A stretch of DNA of 64,000 nt from JBJXGV01 sp046160485. Lineage in GTDB: Bacteria > Orphanbacterota > Orphanbacteria > JBJXGV01. Below, one piece after another: positions 42,272 through 50,038 of this stretch; within the stretch, counting starts at the first letter, position 1; the number at the start of each line of letters is the position of its first letter. Under the pieces are notes generated by a model. It was not told where the DNA came from and did not search any database. It worked only from the letters and a program-made list of their open reading frames with translations. The translations under genes were made by a program, and so were the position numbers. The DNA is taken from assembly GCA_046160485.1 (NCBI GenBank), contig JBJXGV010000028.1:310001-374000 (forward strand), in the 5' to 3' direction.

Positions 42272-43072
42272 CTAGCGCTCGGCGCCTCTCGCGTTTCGCG
42301 CCGCGCCTCTACCGTAGCGCCCGGTCATCGCGAACCAGCGAATGCGAAACAGATCGAGGAACATACGGGTGGAGTCGCGAAAAATCGCGACGCGCGAATG
42401 CGGCTCGTTCGCCCAGCGAATCGGCACCTCGGCGACCGCGAGCCCGAGCCGGCGCGCGACGATGAGGGCCTCGACGTCGAACGCGAAGCGCTTGATGCGC
42501 GTTCGCTCGAAGATCGCCCGCGCCGCGTCGCCGCGAAAACATTTGAAGCCGCACTGCGTGTCGACGAAACCGTCGAGCACCACGACGCGAACGAACGCGT
42601 TGAACGTCTTTCCCATCAGCTCGCGATACCATGGCTGATGAACCTCGACGTTCGCGCCACGAATGGTTCGCGACCCGATCGTCACTGGGAAACCATCGAG
42701 CGCCTTCGCGAGAAGCTTTTCGGCTTCCTCGATCGGCGTCGACAGATCGGCATCGGAGAAGATGACCCACTCGCCGCGCGCGGCAAGCACACCGCGTTTG
42801 ACCGCCTCGCCTTTCCCATGGTTCTCGCCCAGCGCCACGAGACGGACGCGCGCGTCGCGGCTTGCGCGATCGCGTACGACCGCGGTCGTTCGATCGCTGC
42901 TGCCATCGTCGACGACGATCACCTCGAAGTCCGCCGCGGATGCGGCAAGATACTCGACGACGCGATCGAGAGTGGCGCCAATGCGGCGCTCTTCGTTGAA
43001 GGCGGGGATAACGACGGACAGACTGCGGCTGCGCAGAAGGTGGGTGTTCGCTTGCGGAGCCGTTCCGTTCAT
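42272..43072 (-). CDS. ALG5-like polyprenyl-phosphate glycosyltransferase (GT2)
   Basis: 266 residues with a GT-A fold: VVIPAFNEERRIG, VVDDGSSDRT and the donor site SDADLSTPIEE. The DADLSTP..E form is typical of dolichyl-phosphate beta-glucosyltransferases (ALG5). A QCGFKCFRG motif and an amphipathic C-terminal segment follow. It should move a hexose from a nucleotide sugar onto polyprenyl phosphate. Co-directional with galK (3-base gap), 40 bases after the NtrC-type regulator gene. The exact sugar cannot be read. Confidence 0.88.
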   Translation of the reverse strand: MNGTAPQANTHLLRSRSLSVVIPAFNEERRIGATLDRVVEYLAASAADFEVIVVDDGSSDRTTAVVRDRASRDARVRLVALGENHGKGEAVKRGVLAARGEWVIFSDADLSTPIEEAEKLLAKALDGFPVTIGSRTIRGANVEVHQPWYRELMGKTFNAFVRVVVLDGFVDTQCGFKCFRGDAARAIFERTRIKRFAFDVEALIVARRLGLAVAEVPIRWANEPHSRVAIFRDSTRMFLDLFRIRWFAMTGRYGRGAARNARGAER

Positions 43073-43112
43073 GCGCGGCGACTATAAACCGCGCGGCGAA
43101 ACCGGTCGAGCC

Positions 43113-44582
43113 TCAATCCTGCTGGTCGCCCCGATCGCGGCGCTCGTAGCGATAGAAACGCTCGATGCGGCTCCGCAGGGTGTTCCGGCTGATGCCGAGC
43201 AGACGCGCGGCGCGTACCTGGTTGTCGCTGACGCGCTCGAGCACGATCGACAGAAGCGCCCTCTCGACATCCTCGATGGCCTGCTCGTAGACACGCCCGC
43301 GGTGGTTGCGCGCAAGGGTGTCGAACTCGCGCACGAGGATCCGCCGCATCGCATCGGAGAGATCGCCGCCTTCGCCCGCGGCTCCCCCGCTTCCCACCGC
43401 CGCCGCCACACTCGCATCCGCCGGAAACGCGAAGTCCGCCGGCACGAGGAGCCCCGTCTTGTTCAAGAGCACCGCGGTCTGGATCGTGTTCTCCAGCTCG
43501 CGCACGTTGCCTTGCCACGGCCGCCGCTTCAAAATCTCGAGCGCCTCAGGCGACACGCCGCGCACCTTCTTGCCGAGCGACTCATTGAATCGCGCGACGA
43601 AGTGATCGATGAGGTGCAGGACGTCGTTACCGCGTTCGCGGAGCGGCGGCAGATAGATCGACACCACCTTGAGGCGATAAAACAGATCCACGCGGAACGC
43701 GCCGTTCTTGATGCACTCGACGAGGCTCTTGTTCGTTGCGGCGATCACCCGCGTGTCGACGCGAAGCGTTTCGCGCCCGCCGACGCGCTCGAACCGCTGC
43801 TCTTGCAGTACGCGCAGCACCTTCGCCTGCGTGGCCAAGCTCATGTCGCCGATCTCGTCGAGGAAGATCGTCCCGCCGTGGCACTGCTCGAACTTACCGA
43901 TCTTCGTCTGCGACGCGCCGGTAAACGCACCGCGTTCGTGCCCGAAGAGTTCGCTCTCCAGAAGCGACTCGGGGATCGCGGCGCAATTCACCGGAAGAAA
44001 CGGGCGCTCGCGGCGATGGCTGTTCTCGTGGATCGCCGAGGCGACGAGTTCTTTACCCGTTCCGCTTTCCCCCTGGATGAGGACCGCAGCGTCCGACTGC
44101 GCGACCTGCCCGATCATCTTGTAGATCTCGATGATCTCGGGCGAGGTGCCGACCATGCGGCCGCGAGTGCTTTGGGCGCCCGCCACGAGCGGCGGAACGT
44201 CCGTCGCCCCGTGCGTCGGTCCCGCGCTCTCGAGAATCCGCGTGATCACGTTCAGCACGCGCTCGACGTCGACCGGTTTCGTGAGGTAGTCGTACGCCCC
44301 TTCGCGCATCGTGTCGATCGCATCCTGCGTGTTCGCGTGGCGCGTCATGATGATCACCGGCAAGCTCGCGCTGACCCCCTTCACGGCGCGAAGAAGTTCA
44401 ACACCAGTGAAATCGGGCAAATTCAGCTCGGAAACGACGAGATCTCCCGCTTCTTTTCGAAGATCGGCAAGCGCGCCCTCTCCGCTTCCGTATGTGCGCA
44501 CGCGGTACCCGTGCGACCGGAGCCCTTCGCCCAGGCGCTCGGCGGCTTCCTTCTCGCGGTCGATAATCGTGATTGTCGCCAT
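43113..44582 (-). CDS. NtrC-type sigma-54 activator with receiver lacking the phospho-Asp
   Basis: 489 residues; ATG 44582 preceded by AAGGAG. The receiver domain (1-120) has the conserved Thr (IMTRHAN) and Lys (YLTKP), but the phosphorylated Asp is Glu52 (SELNLP) and the N-terminal acidic pair is reduced to IDR. The AAA+ core has Walker A GESGTGKE, the GAFTGA sigma-54 contact loop and Walker B IFLDEIGD. The C-terminal Fis-type HTH is NQVRAARLLGISRNTLRSRI. It opens ATP-dependent sigma-54 promoters. Glu may mimic constant phosphorylation. No histidine kinase is adjacent, and I found no sigma-54 site nearby. Confidence 0.93.
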   Translation of the reverse strand: MATITIIDREKEAAERLGEGLRSHGYRVRTYGSGEGALADLRKEAGDLVVSELNLPDFTGVELLRAVKGVSASLPVIIMTRHANTQDAIDTMREGAYDYLTKPVDVERVLNVITRILESAGPTHGATDVPPLVAGAQSTRGRMVGTSPEIIEIYKMIGQVAQSDAAVLIQGESGTGKELVASAIHENSHRRERPFLPVNCAAIPESLLESELFGHERGAFTGASQTKIGKFEQCHGGTIFLDEIGDMSLATQAKVLRVLQEQRFERVGGRETLRVDTRVIAATNKSLVECIKNGAFRVDLFYRLKVVSIYLPPLRERGNDVLHLIDHFVARFNESLGKKVRGVSPEALEILKRRPWQGNVRELENTIQTAVLLNKTGLLVPADFAFPADASVAAAVGSGGAAGEGGDLSDAMRRILVREFDTLARNHRGRVYEQAIEDVERALLSIVLERVSDNQVRAARLLGISRNTLRSRIERFYRYERRDRGDQQD

Positions 44583-44882
44583 GCGGCTCCTTGCCGGAAT
44601 TGTGTGACTCGGATAGACGCACCGGGGTCCGCGGTGATCGTCCGGCTTTCGAATAGGCAAGGAGCGTTCCCGCGAAATCGCCGCGCGGGCTCGTGAGAGA
44701 ATGTGCAGATTGGACAGGGGAAGTGCGGAAATTGAGCGGCTTCACCAACGCCGCGCGCTCGCGCTGTTGCATCCCGCGATGCGTGCAACGGCGCCGTGCA
44801 ATGGCGCCCCGCGCAGCGCCGGCGCGCGCTGCCGAGCGTCACGCGCGCCCGCACTCCGCGCATCGAGTCGAATCGCCCCGTC
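44583..44882. other. Intergenic region between the propeller gene and the NtrC-type gene
   Basis: A 300-base gap, both flanking genes on the minus strand. It contains a 13-base tandem repeat (44783-44795 and 44796-44808, one mismatch) and a GC-rich hairpin with 7-bp arms (44813-44819 and 44826-44832). No clear TTGAC-type or sigma-54 promoter and no coding frame were found. Confidence 0.4.
44783..44808. repeat. 13-base tandem duplication
   Basis: GTGCAACGGCGCC followed directly by GTGCAATGGCGCC, one mismatch. Each unit contains the palindrome GGCGCC. Significance unknown. Confidence 0.6.
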
Positions 44883-47270
44883 TTAGCGAATAACGGCGAG
44901 CTTTCCGCGGCCGTAGTCCGCGCCGTCGCGGCGCACGATGTAGAAGTAGACGCCGGACGCAACTTCCTCGCCGCCGGTGTTGCGCGTGTCCCAGAGCGCC
45001 GAAGTCTCGCCGGAAGCGACTGTGAGTTGGCGCACCATCTCCCCCGCGAGCGTGTAGAGCGAAAGCGTCGACTCGGCGCGCAGCCGATCGAACGTGACGA
45101 CATCCGCGTCGCCGCCGGCGAGGAACGGATTGGGGTAGACGACGATGAGGTTCGGATCGGGCGGAGGCGGATCCTCGACGCGATCCATTTCGAGCCGCAC
45201 GAGTCCGCCGCCGTACGTGGCGAACCAGACGACCCAGTTCGCGTCGGTACTACGCCGCGCGTCGAACTTGATCGCGCTGACCCGCTCGCTCGGGAATCCC
45301 ACCGTCGCGAGGTTGTACGTCGGACCGAACGTCTCGAGATCGGAGTCCAGCGTGTAGACGTTGCCGGAGTTGTCGCCGATGAGCGCCGACCCGTCGGGAA
45401 GAAACGCGATGCTGCGAATCGAGGCGTCGAGGATGTTGGCCCCCGCGCGATAGACGGTCCAGTCGTCCTCGAACGGGTCGTAGATTCCCACGCCCGCTTC
45501 CGTGCCGAACCAAATGCGCCCGAGTGTATCCGCCTCGACGGCGTGCACGCGATCGTTCGGAAGCCCGCCCGTCACCTGCGGGAAGAGCGTGATGATGTCG
45601 TCTTCCTTGTCGTAGAGCGTGCCGCGCGGGTCGAGCATCACCGCCGGGCTCTTGAAGAAGCCGATCCAGACGCGTCCCTGCTTGTCGAGCGCGAACGCGT
45701 TGGCGGTGGCGCCCTCCGCCTCGTTCGAGATGCCGTCCTGGTTGATCCACGTGACGCAGCTATCGCCATCGGCGGCGAGGCAAGCGATCCCGAACTGATC
45801 GAAGCTCCCCCAAACGCGTCCGTTCGAATCGAACCGGATGCCGGTGCACGCTTGGCGGCGATTCGCGTCCGCGGCGCACAACGCGTCGATGTTCAGCGTG
45901 TCGATGCGCGTCTCAGCCGAATTGAGGCGATTGAGCCCGCCGACCAAATCCCAGAATCCGAACCACTTCTGATCGCGAGAATCGACGCGTACGACATCGT
46001 GAAGCCGCGACGTGAAACCGAGTCCGCGCGCCGACTGCTCGATCGTCGAGAATATCGTGCCGTTGTACTTGAGGCCTTGGCCGTACGTCCCGCGCGAGCC
46101 GTCGCGCTTGATCGAACACGTCATCCAAACATCGCCGTTGGCGTCGAGATCGAGATTCCCGAGGAAGTTCGTCGGCGGCGCAGGAAGACTGATTTCCTGC
46201 CAACCCGGGCGGCTTCCGAGAGGATCGAACTTGGCGCCTCCGCGCTCCGAGTTGCCCGACCAAACCTCGCGGCCCACGGTTGCGAGCGCGCGCGTTTCGC
46301 GGCCAAAGAGCGTGTTCGTCGCGTTACGTTGGCTCGGGTACCGCTTCCACGATCCCTCTTCAAGCCGCGCCGCCCCGAAGTTCGTCCCCACCCACGCGAC
46401 CGTATCCTCGAAGGCGATGTCGAAAACGCTCGGACGGCTCCCAGTCGGAGATCCCGGCGGAACAAGCCCCGCGGAGCTGACGGGACGGATCGTGTCTCCG
46501 AAGGCCGTCACCACGCTGATGCCGTTCGATGTGCCCACCCAAACTTCGTCGCCGCGCGTACTGAGCGAGAGGATGTCGTTCGAGACGAGCCCGTTACTCA
46601 CGCGATAGGTCGTGATCACGCCGCCCTCCAGCCGCGCGAGCCCGAGGTTGGTGCCGATCCACACGAAGTTTCCCGTGCGCGCGATCGCGCGAACGTTGTC
46701 GGACGGCAACCCGTCGTCCGCATCGAGGCGAATACCGACGCGATCGCCGACAAAAAGGGTGACGCCGCTCTCGGTTCCGGCCCAGACGGAATCGCCTGTC
46801 GCGAATACCGTGTTCGCCTTCGCGCCGGGCTTTAAGAGTAGCCCGTCGCGAGGCCTGAGCACCCGCCACGTATCGAGCGAATCGAGTATCGAAAGCCCCG
46901 CGTCGACGACATCGTGGGCGAACCAGCGATTCCCGTTCCCATCGATCGCGACGGCCACGGTCTGAGTTGCAGCGACCCCATCGAACGGTGTGTAGAAGCT
47001 GAATCGTTTCGCAGTATTCAACGATGTCTTGTCGAACTTCACGATTCCGGACGCCGTGGCGAGCCAGAGATTGTTGCCTTCGTGAGCGACGTCACGTACG
47101 ACGCGAAGGTCCGCGAAGGAACGCCACGTGTCGAGCGCGTGCGTAGGCTGCGGCGCCATCGCCACGAGCGCGAAGGCGACGCACACCGCCACTACGATGC
47201 CGCGGTGACCGAGCGATGAGGTCGCGATCGTGCCGACATTGCTGATTGATCGACGCATCCAGTTTTTCAT
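44883..47270 (-). CDS. Secreted two-component-regulator-type propeller protein with FlgD-like C-terminal domain
   Basis: 795 residues, ATG 47270 overlapping the upstream stop (ATGA). A signal anchor (GIVVAVCVAFALVAMAPQPTHA) is followed by about ten repeats of the regulator-propeller type (NNLWLATASGIVKFD, NFVWIGTNLGLARLEGG, GRIWFGTEAGVGIYD), enough for one or two beta-propellers. The C-terminal FlgD-like domain has VVYPNPFLAGG, STLSLYTLAGEMVRQL, SGVYFYIV and KLAVIR. There is no kinase or membrane signalling part, so it is likely a surface-exposed binding protein rather than a sensor. Last gene of the glycan operon, hinting that it could be a client of that pathway. Confidence 0.85.
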   Translation of the reverse strand: MKNWMRRSISNVGTIATSSLGHRGIVVAVCVAFALVAMAPQPTHALDTWRSFADLRVVRDVAHEGNNLWLATASGIVKFDKTSLNTAKRFSFYTPFDGVAATQTVAVAIDGNGNRWFAHDVVDAGLSILDSLDTWRVLRPRDGLLLKPGAKANTVFATGDSVWAGTESGVTLFVGDRVGIRLDADDGLPSDNVRAIARTGNFVWIGTNLGLARLEGGVITTYRVSNGLVSNDILSLSTRGDEVWVGTSNGISVVTAFGDTIRPVSSAGLVPPGSPTGSRPSVFDIAFEDTVAWVGTNFGAARLEEGSWKRYPSQRNATNTLFGRETRALATVGREVWSGNSERGGAKFDPLGSRPGWQEISLPAPPTNFLGNLDLDANGDVWMTCSIKRDGSRGTYGQGLKYNGTIFSTIEQSARGLGFTSRLHDVVRVDSRDQKWFGFWDLVGGLNRLNSAETRIDTLNIDALCAADANRRQACTGIRFDSNGRVWGSFDQFGIACLAADGDSCVTWINQDGISNEAEGATANAFALDKQGRVWIGFFKSPAVMLDPRGTLYDKEDDIITLFPQVTGGLPNDRVHAVEADTLGRIWFGTEAGVGIYDPFEDDWTVYRAGANILDASIRSIAFLPDGSALIGDNSGNVYTLDSDLETFGPTYNLATVGFPSERVSAIKFDARRSTDANWVVWFATYGGGLVRLEMDRVEDPPPPDPNLIVVYPNPFLAGGDADVVTFDRLRAESTLSLYTLAGEMVRQLTVASGETSALWDTRNTGGEEVASGVYFYIVRRDGADYGRGKLAVIR

Positions 47271-49306
47271 CCTCGTAAAAGAGACCGCAAGATTATCGAC
47301 AGGTCGAGGCTCGCGGACCAGCGGAGGCGGTACCCGCGAGCGAGCCGTTCCCAATCGTGTCGATCGGCCGGCGGCGCCGATCGCGCCCAGAGCCAGAACG
47401 GAATCATCCCCGCCGGAAGATCACGAACCGATTCCCCCGCCGCGCTCAGACGCTCCGGCGGAACGCCGACGAGGGAGAGTTTTCCTGTGACGACCGAGTA
47501 GAGCCGCGGCAAGAGCGACCACGATCTGGGTTCGCTCGCCGCCGGGCCGCGGACACTATACAAGACGAGATCGCCGCCGCCAAAGGCTCGGTACGAGCGG
47601 GATTCGAGGGGGCCGCCGCGCAGGGCGACGCGCGTAAGCAGGAGCAGCACGAGCACGGGGAACAAGAGCGCACCGAACGCGCCGCCGATTAGGAAATCGA
47701 GCACGCGCTTCTCCGCGGCGCGGATTCCGAAACGCGTCCCCGGTTCGAAGACAAGGACCGGCACTTCGCCGAGTTCGTCCGGGTGGGCGTGTCGCGTGGT
47801 CGGCGTGGACTCGTTAACGACGACGATCACCTCGACAGGCAGGCGCGGAAACGAGAGGAGAAACTCCTCGACGCGCCCGCGATCCAGCTCGTTGTCCGCC
47901 AGCACCACGTCGTGGACGCGGTGCGATTCGATGAGGCGCGGCAGATCCTCGAAGCGGCCGACACTGCCGGGGCCGTCGCCGACGACGCCCGCGATCTCGT
48001 AACGAAGATCCGGGTCCGACTCGAGCGATGCGCGCGCGCGCGCGGCCGTTGCGCCGCTTCCGACGATGAGCGCGCGGCGCAGATCGAACGCGTTACGGCG
48101 CAAGAGCCGCTGCGCGCGCCGCAATAACTCGCGAAAGAGAAGCACGAGCAGTGTCGCCAGCGGCAAGAACGCAAGAATGACGAGGCGTGAGTAGAGAATC
48201 TCGCGAGAGAGAAACGTCGTGAGCGTGAGGATGAGATACGCGACGAAGCTCGCGCGCAGTATCGGGCCGAGGGCCTCGCCGCCGAGAGCGCGCACGCGGC
48301 TCTTGTACGCGCCCATCACCCAAAACGTGACGGCCAGGATCGCGTTCATGAACAGAATGAACGGAACGTACGGCGCGAGACCGAACACGGGCTTGACGAA
48401 GTAAGAGCTGAGCGCGTTGCGGAGCAGAAATGCGGCGAGGAATGCGGCGTTCGCGGCCGCGAGGTCCGCGACGAGCGTCGTGATCGTCGCGAAGACTTCG
48501 CGCCGCCGCCGGGCCCGCCACAAAAGCGGGTTCCACTTGTCGGCGTAGCGCAACATCGACAAGAGGTGAACGACGAAACGGCGGTCGAGCGGGCGCGCGC
48601 TCTGGCGGCGGTGATGATGCTTCATCTCCGCGCTCGGCAGGTAGAAGACCTTGTAACCCGCCTTCGACATCCGGTAGCACCAGTCGACATCCTCGAAGTA
48701 CATGAAGAAGCGCTCGTCCATGAGGCCCACGCGGTCGATCGCCTCGCGCCGCGCGAGAAGGCAGGCGCCGATCAGCCAATCCACCTCGCGCACGGTCGCG
48801 TGGTCCCAATCGGCCATGAGGTGTCGCCGCACGACCGCGCTGTTCGGGAAGATGCGCCCCAGCGGAGTGCGGCGATACACGAGCGTCTTCCAGTCGTAGA
48901 ACGCGCGGCACGAGTACTGAAGCGTGCCGTCGGGGTTGAGCAAACGGCAGCCGGCGATTCCCGCGTCGGGATGCGCGTCGAGAAATCGCACCATCTCCCC
49001 GATCGCGTCGCCGATCACCTCGATGTCGGGATTGAGAATGAGCACGTACTCCGCGGCGGCGGCGCGCACGCCTTGGTTCACAGCGCGCGCGTAGCCGATG
49101 TTCTCGAGGTTGCGAACCAGGCGCACTGCGGGCCACGCGACCTCGAATCCCGCCGGCAGAGGCGGATTGGACGCGTTGTCGAGGACGATGATTTCGTACG
49201 GCGCTCCGAGCGGCGTACGCGCAATCGACGCGAGGCACGCGTCGAGCAGGTCCGGCGTGTTGTGATGAACGATGACGATCGAAACGCGCGGCGCGGCGGA
49301 AGCCAT
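47267..49306 (-). CDS. Fusion of GT2 glycosyltransferase with a degenerate polyprenyl sugar-phosphate transferase
   Basis: 679 residues. Residues 1-270 are a rhamnosyltransferase-like GT2 (VSIVIVHHNTPDLLD, LNPDIEV, FFMYFEDVDWCYRM). Residues about 280-400 hold four to five membrane segments, followed by a CoA-binding-like Rossmann part (ALIVGSGATAARARASLE, about 425-530) and a C-terminal phosphoglycosyltransferase-like part (about 550-679) starting EKRVLDFLIG and containing LSLVGVPPERL. That part lacks the catalytic Asp-Glu dyad: the DELP position reads Ser597-Leu-Leu-Pro. The transferase half is therefore probably inactive and may bind lipid or sugar, while the GT2 half looks intact. ATG is 6 bases after the DPM-like stop. 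Confidence 0.85.
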   Translation of the reverse strand: MASAAPRVSIVIVHHNTPDLLDACLASIARTPLGAPYEIIVLDNASNPPLPAGFEVAWPAVRLVRNLENIGYARAVNQGVRAAAAEYVLILNPDIEVIGDAIGEMVRFLDAHPDAGIAGCRLLNPDGTLQYSCRAFYDWKTLVYRRTPLGRIFPNSAVVRRHLMADWDHATVREVDWLIGACLLARREAIDRVGLMDERFFMYFEDVDWCYRMSKAGYKVFYLPSAEMKHHHRRQSARPLDRRFVVHLLSMLRYADKWNPLLWRARRRREVFATITTLVADLAAANAAFLAAFLLRNALSSYFVKPVFGLAPYVPFILFMNAILAVTFWVMGAYKSRVRALGGEALGPILRASFVAYLILTLTTFLSREILYSRLVILAFLPLATLLVLLFRELLRRAQRLLRRNAFDLRRALIVGSGATAARARASLESDPDLRYEIAGVVGDGPGSVGRFEDLPRLIESHRVHDVVLADNELDRGRVEEFLLSFPRLPVEVIVVVNESTPTTRHAHPDELGEVPVLVFEPGTRFGIRAAEKRVLDFLIGGAFGALLFPVLVLLLLTRVALRGGPLESRSYRAFGGGDLVLYSVRGPAASEPRSWSLLPRLYSVVTGKLSLVGVPPERLSAAGESVRDLPAGMIPFWLWARSAPPADRHDWERLARGYRLRWSASLDLSIILRSLLRG

Positions 49307-49312
49307 TCTTGG

Positions 49313-50038
49313 TTATCGGCGCACGGCGCGTCCGCCGAAGAGCGAGGCGAGCCGCAAACGCCACACCATCCAGACCGCCTCCCAGATGATGTTCTTCGAC
49401 ATCTTCGAGGTTCCGGCCGTGCGATCGACGAACACGATCGGGATCTCGACGATTCGGAATCCGCGCCGCCACGCTCGGTAGTTGAGCTCGATCTGAAACG
49501 CGTAGCCGTCGGAGCGCGCGGTGCGAAAGTCGATCGCTTCGAGGGTTTCGCGGCGGAAGCACTTGAAGCCTCCCGTGGCGTCGCGCACGGAAAGCCCCGT
49601 GACGATCCGTGTGTAGAGGTTCGCCGAGTACGAGAGAATCAAGCGTGACATCGGCCAGTTGATCACGTTGACGCCGCTTACGTAGCGCGATCCGATCACG
49701 AGGTCGTGCGACTCGATCGCCTTGAGGAAGTCGGGAATGTATTTCGGATTGTGCGAGAAGTCGGCGTCCATCTCGAAGACGAGATCGGCGCCGAGTTCGA
49801 GGGCGCGCGCGAAGCCGGCGACGTACGCGGAGCCGAGACCCATTTTTCCGGCGCGCCGAATCAGGTGCACGCGCGGGTTCTGAACGCGCATCTCCTCGAC
49901 GAGGCTCGCCGTTCCGTCGGGCGACGCGTCGTCGACGACCAGAACCTCGATCCGTGAGTCGACGGAGAGCACCTGCGGGAGGAGATCACGCAGGTTTTCC
50001 CGCTCGTTGTAAGTCGGGATCACGATGATGACTTTCAC
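49313..50038 (-). CDS. Polyprenol monophosphomannose synthase-like GT2 (DPM1 type)
   Basis: 241 residues with IPTYNERENL, VVDDASPDGT and the metal/donor site EMDADFSHNP, the standard DPM1 pattern; RYVSGVNVINWPMSR and DATGGFKCFRR also match. No C-terminal membrane helix, as in the soluble bacterial/archaeal type. It should make polyprenyl-phosphate-mannose or a similar donor for the membrane transferases nearby. The start is GTG at 50038, overlapping the YfhO-type stop (GTGA). Confidence 0.92.
   Translation of the reverse strand: MKVIIVIPTYNERENLRDLLPQVLSVDSRIEVLVVDDASPDGTASLVEEMRVQNPRVHLIRRAGKMGLGSAYVAGFARALELGADLVFEMDADFSHNPKYIPDFLKAIESHDLVIGSRYVSGVNVINWPMSRLILSYSANLYTRIVTGLSVRDATGGFKCFRRETLEAIDFRTARSDGYAFQIELNYRAWRRGFRIVEIPIVFVDRTAGTSKMSKNIIWEAVWMVWRLRLASLFGGRAVRR

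Noticed and set aside
42663..44696. Plus-strand frame of 677 codons
   Set aside because: It is antisense to the ALG5-like GT and the NtrC-type gene, which have clear motifs. The product is Arg/His/Asp-biased and has no recognisable domain.
44775..44810. Possible sigma-54 promoter before the NtrC-type gene
   Set aside because: TTGCAC and TTGC elements are seen on the minus strand, but the -24 GG is absent and the spacing is two bases too long.
44796..46835. Plus-strand frame of 679 codons
   Set aside because: Antisense to the regulator-propeller protein; composition is shadow-like.
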